A stretch of 64,000 nt of DNA from UBA8949 sp942493365 (GCA_942493365.1 OW818697.1:930001-994000); one strand, 5' to 3'. Counted from the first letter of the stretch, positions 41,838 through 50,326 are shown. Notes: generated from the letters alone by a model not told the origin. A program made the numbers and translations.

Positions 41838-43010
41838 ATGAAGAAACTGATCACCATGTTCATTGTCTTGGTCATGACCGTATCCATGCTGGCCGCATGC
41901 GGCACACCGGGCAGCGAAACCTCGACCGGCAGCACAGTGAATGCTGAGAACTATGCCTATGACAAAACCTGGCCAGCGGAGACCTTAAAAATCGGCGTTG
42001 AGATCTTCAACCCGACGGACGACACTTGGCTTCGTGTCAAGGACTACTACGATTATCTGGCATCCATTTTCAACATCGAATTCATCTATTCGGAAGCAAT
42101 CAGCTCGCCGGAGCAGGAGTTTGCTTTCATTAACTCCATGGCCGCCGCAGGTGCTAAAGGCATCTATGCCTATTACAACGCGTCCGGACCTTCAGCGATT
42201 ATGGAGGCAACGAGACTCGGAATGTACTACGTGGGTATTATCGATTATTATGATAGGTTCCTTGACAATGAATTCTATGTAGGCGGCTATACATTCACCG
42301 GCGCAGACGGGAAGAATGGCGACTACACCGCTGGTTACGAACTGGGCTATAACCTGGCAAATCAGGGCGTGAAGCACATCGTGTACGGTAGCGGCGAGAC
42401 CAAGGTCGCTATGTTCAAAGAGCGTGCTGAAGGCTTCTATGCTGGCGTTGCCGCCGCACAGGCCGAAGGCTCTACCGCTCGTTTCGATAAGGAGAAGGAC
42501 GTCATTGGCGGATGGCCTGATCTCCCGGGCTTTGCTCCTCTGCAGACGGCGGCGATTTCTGCCGATTACGACGCAGTCGGCTCCGCGACGGACATCGCTT
42601 ATTGGTTCCAGCCCGTGAAGGCTGCCAACAAGCAGATGAAGATGGCCTGCATCGGTTCGGTTGGCGAATCATACAAACCTTATTTTGAGAGCGGCGTTAT
42701 TTCAACGATCGTCTATGACGCACCGGAGTTTGTTCACGGAGCGCCCATGATCATGCTGATCAACTGCGCAACGGGTTATTCCAATCTCTCCAAGAATGAG
42801 GACGGCACGCCACGCCTGCAGCACGTTTATCGCTGGACCGTAAATTCTAATGAATTGTTCCTTGAGATCTATAACAAGCATGCTTCGGGCGAGTTTTATG
42901 TCAGCAAAGAAGACACGGCCAAGCTGTTCGGCGGACTTAATGCGAACGCTTCCTTGGATATGATGAATCAGGTCTATGACATCACGATGGCACAGGCCTT
43001 GGGCAAATAA
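41838..43010 (+). CDS. Sugar ABC importer substrate-binding lipoprotein
   Basis: A 390-residue surface lipoprotein of the periplasmic-binding-protein 4/RbsB-like type that captures the sugar for the two permeases. Lipobox LAAC (Cys about 21) leads a short Ser/Thr linker and a bilobed domain: KIGVEIFNPTDDTWLRVKDY opens the first lobe, AAAGAKGIYAYYNASGPSAI and GMYYVGIIDYYDRFLD line the cleft, and later segments (MACIGSVGESYKPYFESGVI) belong to the hinge. The many Tyr, Trp and Asp residues in the cleft suit a sugar ligand. ATG 41838 follows GGAGGGAAAGAAA, in preference to the ATG at 41823. Rhamnose or a rhamnoside is my best inference, from the nearby GH78 and the two-permease layout. Confidence 0.9.
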   Translation: MKKLITMFIVLVMTVSMLAACGTPGSETSTGSTVNAENYAYDKTWPAETLKIGVEIFNPTDDTWLRVKDYYDYLASIFNIEFIYSEAISSPEQEFAFINSMAAAGAKGIYAYYNASGPSAIMEATRLGMYYVGIIDYYDRFLDNEFYVGGYTFTGADGKNGDYTAGYELGYNLANQGVKHIVYGSGETKVAMFKERAEGFYAGVAAAQAEGSTARFDKEKDVIGGWPDLPGFAPLQTAAISADYDAVGSATDIAYWFQPVKAANKQMKMACIGSVGESYKPYFESGVISTIVYDAPEFVHGAPMIMLINCATGYSNLSKNEDGTPRLQHVYRWTVNSNELFLEIYNKHASGEFYVSKEDTAKLFGGLNANASLDMMNQVYDITMAQALGK

Positions 43011-43030
43011 TCCTATGGAGGAAGACTAAT

Positions 43031-44035
43031 ATGAAAGTCGGGAAAATCGCCAAAAACGTCGGTTTGACAATCATGCTTCCGGCCATTGCATATCTCTTTT
43101 TCTTCATTTTATGCAATGCCACCGGAAATCCGAACTTCGGCGTCGGCGGTGACCTGGGCGTAATTATCTATGGTGCAGTTTATGCCACGCTGATTGCAGA
43201 AGCCATGAGTATCAATCTCCAGACCGGTCGGTTTGACTTCGCGATGGGCGCAACTTTTGTACTGGCCGTAATTACTGGCGGCCTCGTGGTGCAGGCGCTG
43301 AACCTCGGGCCGGTCTTGATGATACTGGTTATCATGGTGATGGGCATTCTCATCGGCATTATTTCGGGCATCGTTTATGTTACCCTGTCGCTTCCTCCCA
43401 TGGTGGTTTCCATCGGGCTGGCGATGATTTACGAGGCTGTTGGGTATATGATTTCCGATAAGGGCATCGACCTGAACATCTATAGTGAATCGAATAACGT
43501 TTTGATTTTTGCTCAATTTCCTTACAACCTAATTGTCATGGCGATTGTGCTGGTCGGATTGGTCATTTTTTACGACTACATGAAGGTCGGGTACAACCGA
43601 AAGGCGCTGCAGGGCGGTCAAAAAATTGCCGTCGATGTTGGTATCAACGAGAAGAGAAATGCCATTTGGTGTTACGCAATCGCTGGCGCGCTTCTTGCCC
43701 TCGCGGCCGTCGTTTACCTGAGCAAGTTCGGAAAGATCCCACCTTCAACAGGGCTTGGATCTGCCAAATATTTCATGAGCGCATTTTTGCCAATGTTTAT
43801 CGGCGCGCTTCTTGCCAAATACTCGTCGTTGCCAATCGCGATCTTCATGGGCGGCATCGTACAAGCCTGTCTGGATTCGGGGATGGCGCAACTAAACGTA
43901 TCGACATCCCTGACCACGGTAATCAACGGCCTGATTGTCTGCGCGTTCTTGGTTTATTCCTCCAATATTTACAAAATAGAAGAGATCGAAATGTTTAAAA
44001 GAAAGCTCATTCGTGCAGACTCTGCTAGGAAGTAG
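43031..44035 (+). CDS. Sugar ABC importer permease 2
   Basis: A 334-residue permease of the same BPD_transp_2 family as the gene at 40811 but diverged from it. Eight to nine helices are visible, with EAMSINLQTGRFDFAMGATF corresponding to the conserved G-x-DLS-x-G region and KYFMSAFLPMFIGALLAKYS near the end. It completes the order ATPase, permease, binding protein, permease. ATG 43031 follows TATGGAGGAAGAC. A very strong hairpin immediately follows its stop codon. Confidence 0.9.
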   Translation: MKVGKIAKNVGLTIMLPAIAYLFFFILCNATGNPNFGVGGDLGVIIYGAVYATLIAEAMSINLQTGRFDFAMGATFVLAVITGGLVVQALNLGPVLMILVIMVMGILIGIISGIVYVTLSLPPMVVSIGLAMIYEAVGYMISDKGIDLNIYSESNNVLIFAQFPYNLIVMAIVLVGLVIFYDYMKVGYNRKALQGGQKIAVDVGINEKRNAIWCYAIAGALLALAAVVYLSKFGKIPPSTGLGSAKYFMSAFLPMFIGALLAKYSSLPIAIFMGGIVQACLDSGMAQLNVSTSLTTVINGLIVCAFLVYSSNIYKIEEIEMFKRKLIRADSARK

Positions 44036-44038
44036 AAA

Positions 44039-44070
44039 CTGCGGCCGACGCTACACAGCGTCGGCCGCAG
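44039..44070 (+). terminator. Very strong hairpin after the second permease
   Basis: CTGCGGCCGACGCT pairs perfectly with AGCGTCGGCCGCAG around the 4-nt loop ACAC, beginning 4 bp after the permease stop. Only a weak T-rich segment follows. It probably defines a 3' end or attenuates entry into the downstream lipoprotein/esterase genes. Confidence 0.75.
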
Positions 44071-44105
44071 CTACGTTTATCGCAACTTGAAGGAGTATCA
44101 AAGAG

Positions 44106-44528
44106 ATGTTAAAAAGAAAGATCATAACTGTCCTGATCTCGGCGATTATATTTGTTACGTTACTGGCGGGATGCAGTAGTACAGTCACTGAAACATCACA
44201 GGCACCAGAAACAACGAAGCAGATTGTGCCTGTGGCAATCGAATTCCCTGAGGCTTCCGCCGAGTATACCAAAGCAAAGACTTTCTATGGCTATTACATT
44301 CTGCAGGACAGCGACGTTGTTTTTGCGATGAATGAAGAAGAAACCCGATTCTGTGTCAAATTTAACGCCTTCGCCGGACATCGAGAAATGGTCCTGGAGG
44401 GCGGGGTAAAGGACGGTGCCTGCACCGTGGACCCTGAATTTAATGGATTATTTGGCGAAGATGTCCAAATGATGTATGAGGACGCCATGGCAGAAGAAAT
44501 GCCTTGGGTGCCCATCAAACGCGACTGA
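44106..44528 (+). CDS. Small surface lipoprotein, novel family member 3
   Basis: A 140-residue diverged relative of the lipoproteins at 38343 and 38823. Lipobox LAGC (Cys about 23), a Ser/Thr/Glu linker, then EYTKAKTFYGYYILQDSDVV, FAMNEEETRFCVKFNAF, EMVLEGGVKDGACTV and a C-terminal MMYEDAMAEEMPWVPI. The alignable skeleton is YTKxKxFxGxY, AMxxxExxFxxxF, VLxGxVxxGxCTV, xYxDAxxxxxPW. ATG 44106 follows GAAGGAGTATCAAAG. It opens the second half of the operon, directly ahead of the three acetyl-esterase-like genes, repeating the lipoprotein-then-module layout of the first half. Confidence 0.82.
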   Translation: MLKRKIITVLISAIIFVTLLAGCSSTVTETSQAPETTKQIVPVAIEFPEASAEYTKAKTFYGYYILQDSDVVFAMNEEETRFCVKFNAFAGHREMVLEGGVKDGACTVDPEFNGLFGEDVQMMYEDAMAEEMPWVPIKRD

Positions 44529-44591
44529 CGATTGGCTCATGGAGAACAATTTCAGAAAGAATAATCAGAGAGAAAAAGGGAGGCATTTATC

Positions 44592-45770
44592 ATGTACAAG
44601 AAAATGATGACAACCTTGATGGCAATGGTATTGTGCATTGCGTTACTGGCAGGATGCGGCGGCACAGCTACGCAGACTCAGACCCAGGCTACGACGCCGG
44701 TGGTTACTGTGCCCACGGAAGCTGACTACGCAAGAATGATTACGGAGATTCCGGCGAATGCGGATATCGACACGATCATCAAACTGGAAAATCGGAACTT
44801 CAAACACATCCAGGCGATGAAGCCGATCTTTGATGCGGATTCGTATTCGGCCTATAGTAAAGCGGTCACGAAGCTGAAGAAGGACAAGACGATGGAAGCC
44901 GCCGAAGCAGCGACTGCGGCCAGAAAGAGCCTTGTTCAGACAGATACCGTAGCGGATCGGATCTGGTTCATCTGGGACGGTACGACGATGCCGCTTCTCG
45001 ACGGTGAAAATTTAAGTGAAGATGCTATAGATGAATCTCAGATGTTTGGTTACGGCTTTGAGCCCTTGTTAATCAAATATATGGTCGAGGATCAATCGAA
45101 GTGCAAGGGTAACATTATCGCGGTTTCCGGCGGCGGCATGCTCGTCTGGTCGAACGGCGCGGAAGGGTATCCGGCGGCGGGTGTGTTTAATGATTTAGGT
45201 TATAACTACTTCCTGCTGCAAAGAAGAGTCGGACCGTATTCCAACGAAGATATCTTCATGGACTATCAGAGGGCAGTTCGCGTCGTCAAGTATCATGCGG
45301 CGAAAGAAAACTACGGCGGTCAAGATATGTATGCGGCGCTCGGCTGGTCCGGCGGCGGCAGCACAATTCTCGGCGGTTCAGTGAATGAGCTGTATGGCGA
45401 CCTGAATCCGACGAAATACGACAAAGAGTATGTCCCGGACGAGATCGACGCGATCTCCAGTGATCTGGATGTTGAGCTTGTCCTCTATGGCGCGGCCAGT
45501 GGCTTAGCAGGCACGGAAAATAAACATTTGCCGGCATTTTATATCTGCGTCGGTTCCGAGGATGGCGAGGGTCCTGTACACTCAACGAATCTGTATAATG
45601 ATGCGATTGCGCTTGGCCTTCCCGCAATGCTGAATATCATTGAAGGCGCGCCACACGGCTTCGGCGTTGGTCTCCCGCCGGCAAACGGAATGACTCCGGG
45701 AACGGAACTTTGGCCCGCTCAGGCTGATAAATTCATGCAGGCAAATTTGGGATTCCAGACGAACAGGTAA
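44592..45770 (+). CDS. Acetyl-esterase-like lipoprotein, tandem copy 1
   Basis: A 392-residue surface lipoprotein: lipobox LAGC (Cys about 22), a Thr/Gln linker, a conserved helical region of about 100 residues (IPANADIDTIIKLENRNFKH, then SKAVTKLKK) and an alpha/beta hydrolase domain. Family features are VSGGGMLVWSNGAEGYPAA (oxyanion region, with Ser instead of the usual His or Pro before GGG), YNYFLLQRRVGPY, nucleophile elbow ALGWSGGGST and GAPHGFGVG (catalytic His); the Asp is probably in GSEDGEGP. This resembles acetyl-xylan-esterase-type proteins of clostridial polysaccharide loci. ATG 44592 follows AAGGGAGGCATTTATC. Deacetylation of a glycan outside the cell is inferred. Confidence 0.88.
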   Translation: MYKKMMTTLMAMVLCIALLAGCGGTATQTQTQATTPVVTVPTEADYARMITEIPANADIDTIIKLENRNFKHIQAMKPIFDADSYSAYSKAVTKLKKDKTMEAAEAATAARKSLVQTDTVADRIWFIWDGTTMPLLDGENLSEDAIDESQMFGYGFEPLLIKYMVEDQSKCKGNIIAVSGGGMLVWSNGAEGYPAAGVFNDLGYNYFLLQRRVGPYSNEDIFMDYQRAVRVVKYHAAKENYGGQDMYAALGWSGGGSTILGGSVNELYGDLNPTKYDKEYVPDEIDAISSDLDVELVLYGAASGLAGTENKHLPAFYICVGSEDGEGPVHSTNLYNDAIALGLPAMLNIIEGAPHGFGVGLPPANGMTPGTELWPAQADKFMQANLGFQTNR

Positions 45771-45791
45771 ACTGTGAAGGAGGCATTTGTC

Positions 45792-46976
45792 ATGATCAAA
45801 AAATTGATTGCAATTTTGATGACAACGGTAATGTGCATTGCGTTACTGGCAGGATGCGGCGGCACAACCACCACGCAGACCCAAGAAACGACGCCGGTGG
45901 TCACTGTGCCCACGGAGGCCGACTACGCGAGGCTGATGACAGAAATTCCGGCGAATGCGGATATCGATACGATTGTCATACTCGAGAATCGGAACTTCAA
46001 ACACATCCAGGCGATGAAAGTTATCTTTGACGCGGATTCGTATTCGATCTACAGCAAAGCAGTCACCAAGATGAAGAAGGACATGGCGATGGAGGCCGCG
46101 GATGCAGCGATTGCGGCCAGAAAGAGCCTTGTTCAGACCGAAACCGTGGCGGATCGCTTCTGGTTCATCTGGGACGGTACGACGATGCCAATTGTCGACG
46201 GAGAAACCTTTACCGAAGAAGCTCTGGATGAATCCCAGATGTTCGGTTACGGCTTTGAGCCCTTTGGCATTAAATATCTGGTCGAGGATCAATCGAAGTG
46301 CAAAGGTAACATTATCGCGTGTTCCGGCGGCGCATTCCTCGTATGGTCTAACGGCTCGGAAGGGTATCCGGCAGCGAAAGTTTTCAATGATATGGGATAC
46401 AATTACTTCCTGCTGCAAAGAAGAGTCGGGCCGTATTCCGAGCAAGATGTATTCATGGACTACCAACGTTTTGTCCGTCTCGTGAAATATCATGCGGAGA
46501 AAGAGAACTATGGCGGTCAGGACATGTATGCAGCGCTCGGTTGGTCCGGTGGTGCCGGAACATTCCTGGGTGGCGTGATCAACGAATTGTATGGTGACCT
46601 GAACCCAACGAAATTTGATGCAGAGTATGTCCCGGATGAAATCGACGCGATCTCCAGCGATGTTGATGTAGCGCTGGTTTTATATGGCACAGGCGAGGGT
46701 CGAGGGATTACATCTGCAGAGGATAACAAGCATTTGCCCGCCTTCTATATTTGTGTTGGCTCCGATGACGGAGATGGACCGATGCTTTCGACAGCAATGT
46801 ACAACAAGGCGCTGGAGCTTGGTCTTCCCGCAAAGCTGAATATCATAGAAGGTGCGCAGCATGGTTTCGGCGTCGGTCTCCCACCGGCATCTGGGCAGGC
46901 TCCGGGAACGGAACTTTGGCCCGCTGAGGCCGATGAATTCATGCAGGCAAATCTGGGATTCCAGAAGAACAGGTAA
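45792..46976 (+). CDS. Acetyl-esterase-like lipoprotein, tandem copy 2
   Basis: A 394-residue paralogue about 80% identical by eye to copy 1, with the same lipobox (LAGC), helical N-terminal region and hydrolase domain. Catalytic features: ALGWSGGAGTFLGG (Ser), GSDDGDGP (Asp region) and GAQHGFGVG (His). The oxyanion stretch reads CSGGAFLVWSNGSEGYPAA, a Gly-to-Ala change beside the GG pair that could alter activity. ATG 45792 follows GAAGGAGGCATTTGTC; the in-frame codon at 45774 would put the ribosome-binding site inside the gene. It is 21 bp after copy 1. Confidence 0.88.
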   Translation: MIKKLIAILMTTVMCIALLAGCGGTTTTQTQETTPVVTVPTEADYARLMTEIPANADIDTIVILENRNFKHIQAMKVIFDADSYSIYSKAVTKMKKDMAMEAADAAIAARKSLVQTETVADRFWFIWDGTTMPIVDGETFTEEALDESQMFGYGFEPFGIKYLVEDQSKCKGNIIACSGGAFLVWSNGSEGYPAAKVFNDMGYNYFLLQRRVGPYSEQDVFMDYQRFVRLVKYHAEKENYGGQDMYAALGWSGGAGTFLGGVINELYGDLNPTKFDAEYVPDEIDAISSDVDVALVLYGTGEGRGITSAEDNKHLPAFYICVGSDDGDGPMLSTAMYNKALELGLPAKLNIIEGAQHGFGVGLPPASGQAPGTELWPAEADEFMQANLGFQKNR

Positions 46977-46998
46977 AACTGAGAAGGAGACAATTATC

Positions 46999-48168
46999 AT
47001 GATCAAAAGAACGATTGCGGTTTTGATGATAATGTTGTTGTGCTTTGCGTTACTGGTCGGATGCGGTAGCACAGCCACGCAGACTCAGACCCAGGCAACA
47101 ACGCCGGAGGTCACTGGACCCACGGAGGCCGAATACGCGAGGCTGATTACGGAGATTCCGGCGAATGCGGATATCGACACGATCATCAATCTGGAGAACC
47201 GGAATTTCAAGCACATTCAGGCGATGAAGCCGATCTTTGACGCGGATTCGTATTCGATCTACAGCAAAGCGGTTACAAAGCTGAAAAAGGACATGACGAC
47301 GGAGGCCGCTGATGCTGCGATTGCAGCCAGAAAGAGCCTTGTTCAGACAGATACCGTCGCCGATCGAATCTGGTTCATCTGGGACGGTACGACGATGCCG
47401 ATGATTGACGGCGAAAACTTAAGCGAAGAAGAGCTGGATAAATCCCAGATGTTCGGTTACGGCTATGAGCCCATCGTGATCAAATATCTGCTGGACGACC
47501 CTTCTAAAGCCAAGGGTAACATTGTCTCGGTTTCCGGCGGCGGCATGCTCGTATGGTCGAACGGCTCGGAAGGGTATCCGGCCGCTAAAGTATTCAACGA
47601 GTTGGGATACAATTACTTTCTTCTGCAGAGAAGAGTCGGGCCATATGCCAACGAAGATATCTTCATGGACTTCCAGCGAGCGATTCGTGTGGTCCGATAT
47701 CATGCCGAAAAAGAGGGCTACGGACATACCGATATGATCGCGGGACTCGGCTGGTCCGGCGGCGGTGGTACACTCATGGGCGCGGTCAACTACCTCTATG
47801 GGGATGTGCAGCCGACGATCTACGATACGGACTATGTACCGGATGAGATTGACGCTGTATCGGCGGACTTGGACTTTGCAATGCCCATTTACGGTGGTAA
47901 TTTGGCCAATAATTCCGGCAATACGAACCTGCCGGCGTTCTACATTGTGCACGGCACAGCTGATAACGTTGTAGATCCGCAGATGTCCGTGAATATGTAT
48001 GAAGCGGTGAAAGATTTGGTCCCAGCACAACTGAATCTGATCGAGGGTGCAGCACACGGCTTCGGCGTCGGACTTGCGCCGGCGACCGGTCAAGCTCCGG
48101 GAACCGAACTTTGGCCTGCTGCGGCGGATGCGTTCATGCAGCAAAACTATGGGCATTCCGGAAACTGA
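46999..48168 (+). CDS. Acetyl-esterase-like lipoprotein, tandem copy 3
   Basis: A 389-residue third paralogue, the most diverged in its C-terminal half. Lipobox LVGC (Cys about 22); the N-terminal helical region is nearly identical to copy 1. The hydrolase half has VSGGGMLVWSNGSEGYPAA, GLGWSGGGGTLMGAV (Ser), the canonical Asp motif VHGTADNVVDP, missing in that form from copies 1 and 2, and GAAHGFGVG (His). This copy therefore keeps the most textbook triad. ATG 46999 follows GAGAAGGAGACAATTATC. It is the last gene of the operon and is followed by the palindromic element at 48201. Confidence 0.88.
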   Translation: MIKRTIAVLMIMLLCFALLVGCGSTATQTQTQATTPEVTGPTEAEYARLITEIPANADIDTIINLENRNFKHIQAMKPIFDADSYSIYSKAVTKLKKDMTTEAADAAIAARKSLVQTDTVADRIWFIWDGTTMPMIDGENLSEEELDKSQMFGYGYEPIVIKYLLDDPSKAKGNIVSVSGGGMLVWSNGSEGYPAAKVFNELGYNYFLLQRRVGPYANEDIFMDFQRAIRVVRYHAEKEGYGHTDMIAGLGWSGGGGTLMGAVNYLYGDVQPTIYDTDYVPDEIDAVSADLDFAMPIYGGNLANNSGNTNLPAFYIVHGTADNVVDPQMSVNMYEAVKDLVPAQLNLIEGAAHGFGVGLAPATGQAPGTELWPAAADAFMQQNYGHSGN

Positions 48169-48200
48169 TAGCTCACATTAATTCAACCCCTGTCTAATGA

Positions 48201-48245
48201 AATGCACCCCCAATGTTGGATACAAACCAACATTGGGGGTGCATT
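48201..48245. repeat. Palindromic intergenic element, copy 2 (terminator-like)
   Basis: AATGCACCCCCAATGTTGG pairs perfectly (19 bp) with its inverted copy around the loop ATACAAA. It lies between the convergent ends of the operon and the esterase at 48266 and most likely terminates both. It is the intact homologue of the element at 31767-31812, so the sequence has been copied between two esterase clusters about 16 kb apart. Confidence 0.8.
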
Positions 48246-48265
48246 ATTTATGAAGTCTGCTCGGG

Positions 48266-49165
48266 TTACTGTATATGCTCCTCGAGATATTCAAGCGTCA
48301 TCTCAAGCGCTATGCCGGAGTAGGGCTGGCCGAACCCATGGCCCTGACCTGGGAAAACTTCAAGGTGTGCGGATTCATATACCTCGACAGCACGCTCCGA
48401 GTAGGACAGCGGCACCAGGGTATCTTTATCGCCGTGAAAAATCAGCACGTCTTTCTTATAGTTGCCGATATGCTCATAAACATCGTAATCCCACATGTCC
48501 TCATAATATTTATGGCCAATTTCCAGGCCCATAAACTTTACGGTGGCTCCGATTTCATCCAGGGAAGCGTACGCCTCGTGCATATCATCGCGGATAACAA
48601 ACGCCGGGAAATGTACGACCAGACCCGCAATATCATCCGGTCGTGACGCAGCTGCAAGAGCGGCTACAGCGCCACCCTGGCTACCACCGAAAAGGAACAG
48701 GTTTTTTGTGTCGACAAGGCTGTTTCCCATCAACTCATCGATAACATCGTTCAAGTCCGCCACTTCAGTTAAAACAGACATTTCCGTTGTTTTGCCACTG
48801 CTTCTGCTTTTTGCTGAACCGCCGCAAAAATCAAAGGAGTATGTGATATACCCTTTGACAGCAAGTTCCGCGGCAATCTTCTCTCCTTGTTCACCTGTGC
48901 CGTTATAACCGTGAGAAAGAATCACGGTGGGTAGCTTACCCGCTGCATCTTTGGGGACAAACAACGTGCCATAGATCGACTTGTCGCCAACTGTAACGAT
49001 AAGCTCCTCTGATCGATACGTTAATTCAGCCTCAGAGCTAACTGTTGCAGTCTGACTGGTGTTCTCAACTGTGATACTGGGGGTGGTCGCGGCAGTGCAA
49101 CCCACAAACATAGTTGCCAGCAGCAAAACCACCAAAACAATTGCGGTGCTCTTCACCATTTTCAT
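48266..49165 (-). CDS. Alpha/beta hydrolase lipoprotein (peptidase S9/DLH-like esterase)
   Basis: A 299-residue surface lipoprotein: signal with lipobox FVGC, Thr/Ser linker, then a compact alpha/beta hydrolase. The triad is complete: nucleophile elbow FGGSQGGAVA (Ser about 160), HGDKDTLVP (Asp) and GQGHGFG (His). VILSHGYNGTGEQGEKIAAE is the oxyanion region. The overall layout is that of S9-like acyl hydrolases that act on small esters, distinct from both other esterase families in this locus. ATG 49165 follows AGGAGGTATGACT. It is 33 bp downstream of the esterase at 49199 on the same strand, so the two form an operon. Confidence 0.88.
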   Translation of the reverse strand: MKMVKSTAIVLVVLLLATMFVGCTAATTPSITVENTSQTATVSSEAELTYRSEELIVTVGDKSIYGTLFVPKDAAGKLPTVILSHGYNGTGEQGEKIAAELAVKGYITYSFDFCGGSAKSRSSGKTTEMSVLTEVADLNDVIDELMGNSLVDTKNLFLFGGSQGGAVAALAAASRPDDIAGLVVHFPAFVIRDDMHEAYASLDEIGATVKFMGLEIGHKYYEDMWDYDVYEHIGNYKKDVLIFHGDKDTLVPLSYSERAVEVYESAHLEVFPGQGHGFGQPYSGIALEMTLEYLEEHIQ

Positions 49166-49198
49166 AGTCATACCTCCTACGAGCATCTAAGTTGAATA

Positions 49199-50326
49199 TC
49201 AGTCAAGATTGAAAAGCACATCTCTTGCGTTGTAGAGATAGAAGGGGAAGTACAGGTCGTTGTGATTGAACTCTGAGCAGGTATAATAGAAGTTGTTTTC
49301 GTTCACGTCCAGCCCATAAGAGAATGTATCTTTCTGCTCATAAAAATACTTCATCTGAGGTCTCATGCTCGCTGCATCATTTTTACCGCCGGATGCCGCA
49401 AACAGGAAGAACGGAAGATCCGGATGTGCGTCGATGGTTTCCTTGAGATACAGGAAGGCCGATTCATTGGTCATTTCGGTGCTCAGGGGGGCGTCTTCCG
49501 CACGAGCGGTAGCGCTCATCGGCATAAACCAATGGAAGTACTCAATATTTCTGTGGAACATATAGAAAGTGCACACGGAGCCTCTGGAGTAACCCGCCCA
49601 TGCGCGGTGATCTCTGGTCGCTTTAATGCCTTCCTCGGTGAAATCCTCATTGTAGACGTTAAACTGGCTTTCCACTGCCGGGATCAAATCCTCGACAACT
49701 TCTCTGTCATAGTTGGCCGGGATGCCTTCATATCTTCCGTCGCCTGCCGGATTGTCGCCAGGTGTAACGTATTCATTCTCGTCATATTCCAGATAGTAGG
49801 TCGGGCAGACGATAATGACGGGTTCCATGAGCTGATGATCCGGATCGAACATATTGTCAAAAAGGTACATAACATTTGAAGACTTCATGACATGGTCGAA
49901 AAATTCATTGGGTGAGCCCTGATGGCCATGCTGGAAATAAATGACGTTGTATTTTTTGCTCTTGTCATTTGCGTCATAGCCGTACGGAAGATAGACGCGG
50001 GCAAATTTATCATACGTGATACCGTTTTCATAGACATCGGTTGTATAACGGACGACCACGTCAGTCCCTTTATGCGCCGTATCATAAGTGTTATACGCGT
50101 CCGGGAGCAAGGTGAATTCCAACGGGAAGTCCAACACATCCGGCGTCGTAATCGTCTTAAATGCGGTGAAATCAGGACCACTGGCGATCGTTGTTTCTGT
50201 GGAATCTCCTGTTTGTGACGGTTGACTTGCGGTAGTCTGGCTGGTTGGGTTTCCGCCACATGCGGCCAGAAGCCCTGTGCACATTGTCAGAATGATGAGA
50301 ATGCATAATAATTTTTTCATTTTCAT
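49199..50326 (-). CDS. CE1-like esterase lipoprotein
   Basis: A 375-residue surface lipoprotein related to the CE1-like esterases at 30453, 31853 and 33180. Lipobox LAAC, a Ser/Thr/Gln linker, then VRYTTDVYENGITYDKFARV, NVIYFQHGHQGSPNEFFD, nucleophile elbow AGYSRGSVCTFYMFHRN (Ser about 240) and the late His in CSEFNHNDLYFPFYLYNARD. The Ser-Arg-Gly elbow differs from the SMGG/SAGG of its relatives. This type is often annotated as feruloyl esterase or as the esterase domain of XynZ-like xylanases. ATG 50326 follows TGGAGGGATCA; the ATG at 50338 is rejected because the ribosome-binding site would lie within the gene. First gene of a two-gene operon. Confidence 0.88.
   Translation of the reverse strand: MKMKKLLCILIILTMCTGLLAACGGNPTSQTTASQPSQTGDSTETTIASGPDFTAFKTITTPDVLDFPLEFTLLPDAYNTYDTAHKGTDVVVRYTTDVYENGITYDKFARVYLPYGYDANDKSKKYNVIYFQHGHQGSPNEFFDHVMKSSNVMYLFDNMFDPDHQLMEPVIIVCPTYYLEYDENEYVTPGDNPAGDGRYEGIPANYDREVVEDLIPAVESQFNVYNEDFTEEGIKATRDHRAWAGYSRGSVCTFYMFHRNIEYFHWFMPMSATARAEDAPLSTEMTNESAFLYLKETIDAHPDLPFFLFAASGGKNDAASMRPQMKYFYEQKDTFSYGLDVNENNFYYTCSEFNHNDLYFPFYLYNARDVLFNLD

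Noticed and set aside
44592..48168. Tandem esterase paralogues as assembly duplication
   Set aside because: The copies differ throughout, keep separate ribosome-binding sites and lipoboxes, and diverge strongly in copy 3, so they are real paralogues.
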